A stretch of DNA of 64,000 nt from Asparagopsis taxiformis (taxonomy: Eukaryota; Rhodophyta; Florideophyceae; Bonnemaisoniales; Bonnemaisoniaceae), in assembly GCA_030407315.1 (NCBI GenBank), contig JALQPE010000083.1:62001-126000 (forward strand), in the 5' to 3' direction. A model generated the notes under the pieces. The model ran no database searches. It saw only the letters and a program-made list of their open reading frames with translations, and had not been told where the DNA came from. Positions 16,290 to 25,500 of this stretch are shown piece after piece. The translations under genes were made by a program, and so were the position numbers. Numbering within the stretch: the stretch's first letter is position 1; each line of letters opens with the position of its first letter.

Positions 16290-19034
16290 ATGGCGATGGT
16301 ATCAGACGACCGTGCGCTCGCCAAAATGAAGGACGAGGACCTTATCATGTCTCCGTTTGAAGGCATCGAGAAAGGCGCCGTCCTTCAGGAATGTCGAATT
16401 TTCAACGATCGCCAACTCAACACTCATCGATGCGAACAGGTACTTGTTCGCCTCCTCTACCTCGTCGGCCAAGGAGATCATCTCTCGTCTGAAGAAGCCA
16501 CAAAGGTTTTCTTCTCGGTCACAAAGCTCTTCCAAGCTAACGAACCATCCTTGCGTCGCCTAGTTTACCTCGCCATCAAGGAACTGGCGCACACTGCGGA
16601 GGAAGTCATTATCGTCACTAACTGCCTCACAAAGGACATTAATTCTGATGTCGATATGTATCGTGCAAATGCCACACGCGTGCTCTGCAAAATCACAGAC
16701 GCCCAAATGGTTCAGCAGATCGAGCGATATCTCAAGCAGGAAATCGTGGATCGCAACCCTGTCGTCGCTTCAGCTGCCCTAGTTTCCGGTCAGCAACTTA
16801 TCATGCATAACAAAGGTGATGTCGTACGTCGATGGGTCAATGAGATTACACAGGCTTTCGATCATAAATCACCCATGGTGCAGTACCATGCACTCGGTCT
16901 GTTGTATCTTATCAAACAGCATGATCGCCATGCAGTCTCCAAACTAGTACGCTCAATGTACCGCCAAGGTGTTCGTTCCCCAATGGCAACTATTTTGTTA
17001 ATTCGTTATGTTGCTCGCATTATGGCTGATGAGCCAAGATCTCAGGCCGATTATGACGAACCGCGACCCCTGTTTGATTTCCTTGAAATGGCCCTGAAGC
17101 ACCGATCAGACATTGTCGTATATGAAGCCGCGCGTACAATTGCTTCGTTACCTGATGTCACTCCAACAGAACTTCAGCCCGCTGTCTCTATCTTGCAGCG
17201 CTTCCTCGTTCAGTCCAAGCCTTCCTTGCGTTTTGCGGCGATTCGAACCCTCAACGCCATTGCGTCATCCCAACCGCTTGCTGTCTCTTCGTGCAATGCA
17301 GACATGGAAGTTCTCATTGCCGATCAGAATCGTTCTATCGCTACACTTGCTATCACTACGCTCCTCCGCACCGGGTCTGAGGGCTCTATTGAGCGACTGC
17401 TCAAGCAGATTCAAACTTTCTTGTCCGATATCGCCGACGAGTTCAAGGTTAAAGTCGTCAGTGCCATTCATGCCCTTTGCATCAAATACCCGAGCAAATA
17501 CTATGCACTGATGAACTTTTTAGGTAATGCTCTGCGTGAGGAAGGTGGATTTGAGTTCAAACGTGCCATAGTCGATGCTTATTTGGGCCTCATGGACAAG
17601 ATACCTGAATCGAAGGAAACTTGTCTGTCCCATCTCTGCGAGTTTATTGAAGATTGTGAACACACTCAACTTTCCACGCGTATTCTCCATCTCTTGGGTA
17701 AGGAAGGGCCTTCTATGCCAGAACCGGGAAAATACATTCGTTACATTTACAACCGGTTGATACTCGAAAACGCGACTGTTAGGGCTGCCGCAGTGTCGGC
17801 GTTGTCAAGTTTTGCGAGCGGCAATTCGTCTGATTCGCTGCGAAAATCTGTTGCAATCCTACTTCGTCAATCTCTAATGGATAGTGATGATGAAGTGAGA
17901 GATCGTGCAACATTCTTTACCAAATCTCTTGGTCTAGATGTGTATCATAAGAAGGATAAGATAGAAGACCCAACATCTGTTACCGAGCTCCAAGCTGAGA
18001 CGAAGGATTTACTCACTTTACCTTGCCCCATTGCAAATTTGGAAGCGGAACTGCTGATGTATGTTGCTTCCGGTAACTCAGGGACAGCTTTCAATATTAA
18101 CAATGTTTCGAAGGCAGCCATATCTTCTGGCACAGGAGTGGGTTCAGAAAGTCGCTCTACCAAAGGAATCATATCTTCATCTAATATGGGAGGAATATCA
18201 CAGCGTGGGGCGACTCAGGCTCCAATTGACCTCGCTGCTGAAGTTACGGCTGTCCCAGAATTTGCACCCTTGGGCAGACCTTTCAAGTCTTGTCCTCCGA
18301 AAGAGCTTACGGAAGCAGAAACAGAATACACAGCAAGTGTTGTTGTCCATTTGTACTCCACCCATGTCATCCTCGAATTTATTTGCGTCAATACACTCAA
18401 TGACCAGCTGCTAGAAAATGTATTCGTGCAGGTCGACTCTTCGGGTGCTTCGGGTCTCGGTGGGATGACAATAGTACCATCAGCGACCCTTGCTTATGGG
18501 GAGCCAGCGCGATGTTTCGTTTCGATTGAGCGAATTGACGGTGATTATCCATTGGGAGGTCTTGCTTGCACTCTCAAATTCATTGTAAAGGATGTCGATC
18601 CTTCTACAGGAGAACCCGACGAGGAAGGCTATGAGGATGAATATGAACTTGATGAGCTGAATCTTTCAATCTCACACCTCATGGCGAAGCCAGCTGAGCT
18701 GCCTTCCTCCTTCCAAGATGCATGGGAAGCCTTGGGTCCGGAAAATGAAATTGCTGAAAGCTTCATGCTGGAACAATATGATAATGTGGCATCAGCAGTT
18801 GCTGCAGTGGTAGATCTTTTGGGTATGGTTGCCTGTAGAGATTCGGATAAGGTTAATGAGAGGGCTCGAGGTCATGTTTTAATGATGACTGGTGTTTTCG
18901 TCCCTGGTGTACAAGTTTTATTGCATGCGAAGTTCGCACTTACTTCTGATTGCGTAGCGCTGGAGTTGATGCTGAGAAGTGAAGATGCCCAGGTCAGTGA
19001 AATCTTGGCAAACTCGATCTCTGGCTCTGACTAG
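16290..19034 (+). CDS. COPG: Coatomer subunit gamma (gamma-COP)
   Basis: The gamma subunit of the COPI coat, which drives retrograde Golgi-to-ER vesicle budding with Arf1 GTPase. Its 914 residues are close to the usual 870-900. The N-terminal adaptin-like HEAT solenoid (about residues 20-550) begins with SPFEGIEKGAVLQECRIFN and contains LVYLAIKELA, DVDMYRANATRVLCKI, RNPVVASAALVSG and AAIRTLNAIA. A linker is followed by the C-terminal appendage (from about 650), with ELTEAETEYTASVVVHLY and the platform subdomain that binds ArfGAP2-type partners. The ATG at 16290 is chosen because earlier codons in frame lack ATG and the N-terminus then matches the family. Confidence 0.96.
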   Translation: MAMVSDDRALAKMKDEDLIMSPFEGIEKGAVLQECRIFNDRQLNTHRCEQVLVRLLYLVGQGDHLSSEEATKVFFSVTKLFQANEPSLRRLVYLAIKELAHTAEEVIIVTNCLTKDINSDVDMYRANATRVLCKITDAQMVQQIERYLKQEIVDRNPVVASAALVSGQQLIMHNKGDVVRRWVNEITQAFDHKSPMVQYHALGLLYLIKQHDRHAVSKLVRSMYRQGVRSPMATILLIRYVARIMADEPRSQADYDEPRPLFDFLEMALKHRSDIVVYEAARTIASLPDVTPTELQPAVSILQRFLVQSKPSLRFAAIRTLNAIASSQPLAVSSCNADMEVLIADQNRSIATLAITTLLRTGSEGSIERLLKQIQTFLSDIADEFKVKVVSAIHALCIKYPSKYYALMNFLGNALREEGGFEFKRAIVDAYLGLMDKIPESKETCLSHLCEFIEDCEHTQLSTRILHLLGKEGPSMPEPGKYIRYIYNRLILENATVRAAAVSALSSFASGNSSDSLRKSVAILLRQSLMDSDDEVRDRATFFTKSLGLDVYHKKDKIEDPTSVTELQAETKDLLTLPCPIANLEAELLMYVASGNSGTAFNINNVSKAAISSGTGVGSESRSTKGIISSSNMGGISQRGATQAPIDLAAEVTAVPEFAPLGRPFKSCPPKELTEAETEYTASVVVHLYSTHVILEFICVNTLNDQLLENVFVQVDSSGASGLGGMTIVPSATLAYGEPARCFVSIERIDGDYPLGGLACTLKFIVKDVDPSTGEPDEEGYEDEYELDELNLSISHLMAKPAELPSSFQDAWEALGPENEIAESFMLEQYDNVASAVAAVVDLLGMVACRDSDKVNERARGHVLMMTGVFVPGVQVLLHAKFALTSDCVALELMLRSEDAQVSEILANSISGSD

Positions 19035-19954
19035 CATTCATAGAGAGAAATGTTTTATGGTATGGTGCAATAATCGTGCAGAATTGATGAAACAATAAAG
19101 TCAACCAGTTTGATTTGGTGAATGTCTCGGGTTCAGAGCTCAGCGTGGAGGTTCTCATGCACTACGGCATGGCTTTGCGGCACAAAGCAATCTTGCCGGT
19201 TTCACTCGAGATGGAACGGACAAAAGGTGTCATGGAAATTGGCCAATGTGAAGCGCGATTACATTACTTTCAAGTCTCTAAGCAATAACCTCAGTGTGAT
19301 ACCTTGGAAAAAAGGGTCTACAAGTTTTTGCTTGTTCCATTGTGTGGACTAAGTGATGTTTGTCCGTCTAGGCTTGTTGCAACACTGGAATTGCCACGTG
19401 ATCACCTGGATCACTGTCGATATGTTTTCTGTTGAGAGGACTTGGGTTCAGCGTGCTTCAGGATATGATAAATTCACTCCCTGCTTTGCCCGTTAGTAAC
19501 CAAACAAGCTGCTACGGTAGACAAACAAGGATTTCTAACTGAAAGGTAGTGGAATGGAATCTGCTATTCTTCAAATGCTGCTGAAGTCCAAGTCAACAGT
19601 TGCATGCATCCGATATCAAAAAAACTGAATCATACATTCCAAGACAAGCTCAGGACTGCGCGAACTGGCGGGAATCTGTTTCGATCCAACATTGCCATGT
19701 CTTGGAGTCTAAATTCCGTGATACATATTATCATTGTTATTGGATGTAGAGAACCTTTTCTTATGCTAATGAGCAATGTTCTTTCAGAGAGCTCTACCCA
19801 GAGCCAAGGCGACTATCAAAAGACCATCACTGATGCGCTAATAATAATCACATTGGCATTAACAAACTCTTATACAGCGGCTGTGCCACAGTTATTGTGA
19901 TCACAGTCCACTTCGCGCCTTGTGCAACCTGCGTTGGAGACTAGAGAAGAATTC
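19035..19954. other. Convergent intergenic region, gamma-COP / thymidylate kinase
   Basis: This 920-bp spacer lies between two stops. Two short plus-strand frames (76 and 98 codons) show no domain. An AATAAA sits at about 19093-19098, near the end expected for the gamma-COP transcript. Confidence 0.45.
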
Positions 19955-20809
19955 CTAACTGTCATCCCCCTGGTCCTCGCTATCGTCTCCGTGGTCCTCC
20001 TCAGCATCCTCTTCATCAGTCCAAAGCGGAGGTGGATAGGGAGCTTCTTGTAGCTTTACAATTCCAGGCAGGATGATGTCCAAACATCTAGAATATGTGA
20101 GCAAGATATCCGTATCAGCATCAACAATTCTCCAGGATGGGGAGGCCATTTTCTTGAACGCTTCCACAACTTTAGTCTGCATTTGCTCGTTCTCGTAGCG
20201 TTCTCTGCCAAAGCCAGGCCTTGTTTTGAGGGTGGAGAAGGGCACGTCGAGGTAAATGACGATGTCCGGAGCAGGCAGCCCTCTGTCGGGGGCCTTACAC
20301 CACTCCATGTCGAGCCCCTTTGCGACGGAGTAGGCCACACCAGAAAAGGCGTATCGATCAGTGATAACACTCTCACCACGCTGTAATGCGGATTTAATCT
20401 TCTCAGCCATCTCCCAGCGGTTTGCTGAGAACAAGAGATGCATAGCGCGATCATCTACCTGTGTATCACACTTGAGGTAAGCGTCTATCATTTTGCCAAT
20501 CTGGGTGGTGCGGTCTGGGAAACGCCATGGGGTATCAGGGGCGAGTTTAGTCTTGGCGGCGTGAAGTGCCTGTACAGAATGTTGCAAGGCGGTTGTTTTA
20601 CCACTGCCGTCTGGTCCTTCTACAACTATGAACACGCCTCGGGTCATGGCGGGAGCGACGACTGTGGGCGGCACAGGAGAGCGGCGGGATTGGCTGCGAT
20701 TGGTTGACAAAGAGTTCACTGATGGCGTTGGAACGATGTGAGAACAAGTGTGGAAGGCGGGTTGAACCCAAGAGAATGGTTGAAGAGAAATTGGGCGAGC
20801 TGAAGACAT
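19955..20809 (-). CDS. Thymidylate kinase (dTMP kinase), with N-terminal extension
   Basis: The enzyme phosphorylates dTMP to dTDP with ATP in dTTP synthesis. From residue 55 the protein shows the P-loop EGPDGSGKTT, then FPDRTTQIGKMIDAYL (the substrate-binding FP-R block), LLFSANRWE, and the TDRYAFSGVAYS motif, and ends in a very acidic DEED tail. The first 54 residues are Ser/Arg-rich with few acids, like an organelle-targeting peptide. A second in-frame ATG at 20647 (MTRGVFIVVEG) would give a cytosolic form of normal length, so two products from one gene are possible. No tandem nucleoside-kinase domain is present. Confidence 0.92.
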   Translation of the reverse strand: MSSARPISLQPFSWVQPAFHTCSHIVPTPSVNSLSTNRSQSRRSPVPPTVVAPAMTRGVFIVVEGPDGSGKTTALQHSVQALHAAKTKLAPDTPWRFPDRTTQIGKMIDAYLKCDTQVDDRAMHLLFSANRWEMAEKIKSALQRGESVITDRYAFSGVAYSVAKGLDMEWCKAPDRGLPAPDIVIYLDVPFSTLKTRPGFGRERYENEQMQTKVVEAFKKMASPSWRIVDADTDILLTYSRCLDIILPGIVKLQEAPYPPPLWTDEEDAEEDHGDDSEDQGDDS

Positions 20810-21146
20810 TCAGTTCATCTGGCAGCAGTCTGTGAGAGGCACAGTACAAGTGAATATCTACGGCTGCATCGAATTGCAGTACTGAGAGTCGAGGGAGGCA
20901 TCGCCCTGGCGGATCAAAATCAAAGAAACTCTGTCTGCAGTTGCATCCATTGCGATTCCCGCCTTCATAATAGCGCCAAGTTTGCGGCGCCTCACAACGG
21001 GCGGCTGTCACTGTACACGTGTCATGACCTAATCATACAGTAATGAAAATGTGACAACACTGCGTTGGCGATAATGCAGACCAGAAATTGTCGTCAGCGC
21101 AACTTGTTTGGCCATCTCGATCGTGATCCACGCCAAGCGATCGATT
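20810..21146. promoter_or_regulatory. Divergent spacer, thymidylate kinase / chalcone-isomerase-like gene
   Basis: A 337-bp region between opposite start codons. No independent gene is seen. Confidence 0.4.
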
Positions 21147-21992
21147 ATGTATCGTCTCACACGACCAATTGCGCGACACGGGCTCGTGCACGTTGCCAAA
21201 TGGCGAGGCGGCGAACAAGCTCTTGCAAGACGATGCGTACAACGTCATTCAACGGCGGGCGACTTTGCATGGCGTGATGCGCTACCGTTGCACGCACCGC
21301 TTGTACCGTTGTTGGCTAGTGGATTGGCAGTCACGTGCCTGGCTGAAGCGCACGAAGATGCAGCACAAACGAGTGGATGCGTGTCGGAAAAAGAAACGGG
21401 TGTTGAATTTCCGTACCATCTATCGTCGCAGCAACAACGGCTCTCAGGTGTCGGTGTGCGACTAATGGGCGGATTGGTGAAAGTGTACGCGATTGGTGTA
21501 TATTTGGACAGCGAGGGGACCAAATTGCAGCTGGAAAAATGGAGGGGATTCTGTCGCGAGGAAATTGGCGCGTCGGACGACCTGTGGGAGACGGTGTGCT
21601 CGGCGCAAGGTCAGTTACCACGCACGTTTCGCATGGTCGTTGTGCGACAGGTGGCGGGCAGTCACATGCAAAAGGGGTTCGAAAGGGGCCTGGCTGCACG
21701 AGTGAAACGCGCGGCGAGGAGGGGAGGTTGCAAGCCGAAGGAAGCGCAGATGGCGCTGGGCAAGTTTTGTAAGATGTTTGCGGGGGTGGGCACGATGAAA
21801 GTCGGGTCGGAGGTGCGGATTGGTATTGATGGAGAAGAGGTGTGTGTTTGGATCGATGGACGCGTGATGGGAACGGTGGAGAGCGCACAATTGGCGTGGG
21901 CGTTGTTGGACATGTTTCTAGGCAGCGATAGTGTGACGCCTTCGCTTCGTGCGTCGACGTGTGAAGGGTTGGAGAAGATTTTGAATGCGTAG
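21147..21992 (+). CDS. Chalcone isomerase-like protein, probably mitochondrial (Aim18/Aim46-like)
   Basis: A 281-residue protein. The N-terminus has many Arg and no acids over the first 20 residues (MYRLTRPIARHGLVHVAKWR), an amphipathic mitochondrial presequence type. A hydrophobic segment follows at about 47-66. Residues about 88-275 form a chalcone-isomerase fold: GVGVRLMGGLVKVYAIGVYLD, LPRTFRMVVVRQV, a helix with FERGLAARVKRA, and the final EVCVWIDGRVMGTVESAQLAWALLDMFLG block. Plant flavonoid catalysis is unlikely. The arrangement presequence, membrane segment, CHI fold matches fungal Aim18/Aim46, so an inner-membrane or intermembrane-space protein is inferred. ATG 21147 is the first in frame. 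Confidence 0.83.
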   Translation: MYRLTRPIARHGLVHVAKWRGGEQALARRCVQRHSTAGDFAWRDALPLHAPLVPLLASGLAVTCLAEAHEDAAQTSGCVSEKETGVEFPYHLSSQQQRLSGVGVRLMGGLVKVYAIGVYLDSEGTKLQLEKWRGFCREEIGASDDLWETVCSAQGQLPRTFRMVVVRQVAGSHMQKGFERGLAARVKRAARRGGCKPKEAQMALGKFCKMFAGVGTMKVGSEVRIGIDGEEVCVWIDGRVMGTVESAQLAWALLDMFLGSDSVTPSLRASTCEGLEKILNA

Positions 21993-22562
21993 CGGCAAAT
22001 GCGCTGTCGTGTTGGGATTGGATGCGTGCGTGGATGCTTTGACGTCAGATGGTGAGAACGGAGGCCGAGTTGAAGCAGAGGAGGTCATACAGTTATTCGC
22101 ATTTCCGTTACTTCTAGTTGACAGATTCGCATTCTAAATTTAAAATAATCGGCGTGGCGATACATCATACAGTGTCGTCGCTGGCAGCGTGTCGAGCGAT
22201 GATTGGCTCAGAGCCAACGTGTCACCATATTCCCAGTCCACGGCGATCGCGATGCGACTTACCGTCGTCTTCGACGCGCTCCGCTCCGCTCAGGTCGACG
22301 GCTCGCTGCTGCCATGGACGCTCCCAACCACATCTCGTTCGCGCTCCCGCCACCTTTATTATTTCCCCTGTAAACGACTCGCTGCGAACAAACATCCAAA
22401 GCTCTCGTGTCCACCCAATCGCTGTACATTACCTTGCATTCCCAATCTACTCCTTAATCTGTACATGCATCACCTCCCTCGTCTCCGCCTCCGTCTCCGC
22501 CACCACCAACACCAGCCCCTTGTGCATCCCTCACTTTGCTCCGTCCTCCACTCCTCAACTCC
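21993..22562. other. Intergenic region before the malectin-type gene
   Basis: 570 bp that turns strongly C/T-rich after about 22220, as with other leaders in this window. No gene seen. Confidence 0.4.
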
Positions 22563-25500
22563 ATGTCCGTCTCCTCGCTAATTTCCCTCCTCCTAACCCT
22601 TCTCCTCTCCCTCCATCCCCAAGCCCTTCAAATCGCTTTCACCAACCTCCATCCCCCGCCCAATTTCATCCCCTACAATCCCGTGCACATCTCCCCCTCC
22701 ACCACCGTCCAAACCGCCTCACACCCCGTCCCATTGCCCTTCCGTCGTCGTGTCACAAATCCACAAGGCTTCGTTTACAAAGTCCCCCTCGATCCCGCCG
22801 TATATAATGTCACCTTTGGCCTCCTCGAGTTTCATACCAATGCATGCGCCATCGGTCGTCGAATATTCTCTCTAGCCGCCAATACCTTATCTACCGCAAA
22901 CTTGGATGTCTTCGCCACTGTCGGATGCAATCAACCGCTTTTCGTCACATTAGACAATGTGCCCGTCACGACCTGGCTCAAAATTTATGCAACCCCCGTT
23001 TCCGGTCTTCCACCCTTCTTGTCAAATCTCCGTATTACCTATAACCGTCCTCTCCCAATTTCGCAACAACACCAGCCCTCCCCGTCCCCGCCCCCACCCC
23101 CGCCCCCCCATCCTACCATCCAACCCAACACTGTCCTCGCTGTGGATGCAGCCGGAAGAACAGATTTGCCGCAGTATATTGTTGGTAACACTAGTACTTA
23201 TCCAAATGTCTATCCAATCGCTGGTACAATTAATGATGCCAAATTGTCAAAACATCGTTTTGGATCTCTATTTTCATACGTTGTTCCTGTTCCACCAAAC
23301 GTTGTCTATTCAGTGCACCTCTTCTTCGCAGAGTCTTTCCTTCCCGCCTGCACTCGCGATTTCCGCGTCTTCCAAATAACTGTTCACGATGCAATTCTAC
23401 CCATATCAACAGGCACAACCGTTCACGATATTGACGTCTTCAAAAGAGCTGGCTGTAGGACCCAATACAAAATCACCTTGGACAACATCCTTATTCGACA
23501 CTCAGGTTTATTGGCCATTATCTTCAGGAGCACCATAAACAATGCTATGATTAGTGCCTTCACAATTACCACCACTGATCCCAATTATGTTCCAGCTCAA
23601 ACTCCATCTACTTCACCAGCCATGCTCTCGAGGCGCACCGAAGCTGAATATAATATTGGTGGTGACACAGATATTTGGACATTGGGATCCCGCAAGATCT
23701 CCTCTTCAGATGAAGTGTTGGCTACTGGCTTCGCTCCAGCTTCATTCTATAAAACTGCACGAATCGGTTCCGACTTCACACTGTCCCTGCATTTTGCACC
23801 CGGTGTGTATGACATCACCATAGGTTTTGTTGAATTCCAAACGGGCGGATACTGTGAAGAAGCTGGAAAGAGAGTGTTTAATGTTTATATCAACGATGAG
23901 ATTCAGCTTGAAGGTTATGATATATTTGCTTCTGTTGGTTGCCTTGTAGCAGACGAGAGAACGTTTGAAGGACAGACCGTTAGTACAATACCCGTGAGAC
24001 CACTCACAATTCGCTTTTCAAGTATTGTCAACTTTGCTTCGGTGAGCTATATCAGAGTCAGGAAGTCAAGAGATCAATGCCGTCCTCTCACCAGCAATGA
24101 AGATGTGACAGCAGACCATGCAGCTCACTCCGTGCCGGGCTTTTATCCTTCACAGATCTCCCGAAATTCAGCACGCTCGTATGTGGATAGTGACGGAGAT
24201 GGTTTCGTTACAGTGAATATTAACGGTGACAGAAGCCATACCCATTTCTTTGATTCCGCCAACAATGTCCCTGGAAAGATAACAGACTATACATGGAGTC
24301 TTGTTGAGACCGGGGAAGTGATTTCTAGGAGGGTTTCATTTTCATACAACTTTCCGCTTGGAACCACTCGGTTCAAGCTTGCAGTCGTTGACAACGCATG
24401 TACTAGTGACGAGGCAGAAACTTCTGTGACTGTTGTTGGAGCGATTCGACCAGGTCAATATTGCTACTACTACAAAGGCCTGACTGAAATCCCTAGTGGA
24501 GGATCTCTTATGGACTCTCCAAGTCCAAGCTTCGCCAGGATAAGAAACTCAGCTTTTTTTGGGTTTCCGCGATTTTCGTTTGACAATACTCTGTTCTCTG
24601 TACGCTGCCATTTCTTCTTGCAGACAGATAAGGATGAGAGGAAAAGTGAAATTTCTATCACAACAGGTGAATCGGGATTAGCCCGTGTGTACAAAGGAAC
24701 AGATTTGATTCTGGATTCGGAAAGTACTCCCAGAGCAAACACCAGTTTACCAGTTGGACTCACAGCTTTTGAAGTGGTGTACATTCGAAAATCTCTGGAA
24801 TTAACCCCAAGACTAGCCTTTCGGGTCAATGGTGTACTTCCTCAACCATCTAAGATTTCCCATGATCGTTCAACGATTCGGCCAATCATTTCTAAATTAA
24901 GCCCAAGCGAAGGCCGGCCTGGCGGTGGCGCAAGGGTGAAAGTGACTGGATATGGACTTTACCAGCCTTTATCCGTTACTTTTGGTGGTGTGAATGTGGA
25001 TGTTCTCCCTAGTGGTGCAGATGAGCATCAATTTTTTGTGATATCACCACCCATGAATAGTACTGCACCGGTCACCTTCTATGCTAAGTCACCGCGCGAG
25101 ATTACTAGCAACGGAGTCACCTTCGATTACGGAAGCACTTGTGATTCTATAAGGTTCTCACAAGCGCGAATCCTTACACCAAGAGGTCTCCCTGTCAACT
25201 TCTTGCAGCTCCCTACCTGTGTTACTATTGGCCAAGATGGCAAGTTGTACATGGGAACGCTTGGAGGGACTGTTCAAGTATTGGGATACGATTCTGATAC
25301 GTTGACGAGTACTTCGCACTGCTATTCCAAGCCAGTTGTTGATATGAACTTCGTATATAATGGCACAGCTGCAGTCCGAGATATTCTTGGCATTACGTTT
25401 GATCCACGTGACAAAGTGATGATGCCTTACATTAGTACTGGAACGCTTTTCTGGAAAGAGAGGCTTGCAATCGACCCATCAAATACAGGAGCATGGAGAA

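Noticed and set aside
19604..19900. 98-codon plus-strand frame between gamma-COP and thymidylate kinase
   Set aside because: Starts at a plausible ATG but has no recognisable domain and lies in the convergent 3' spacer.
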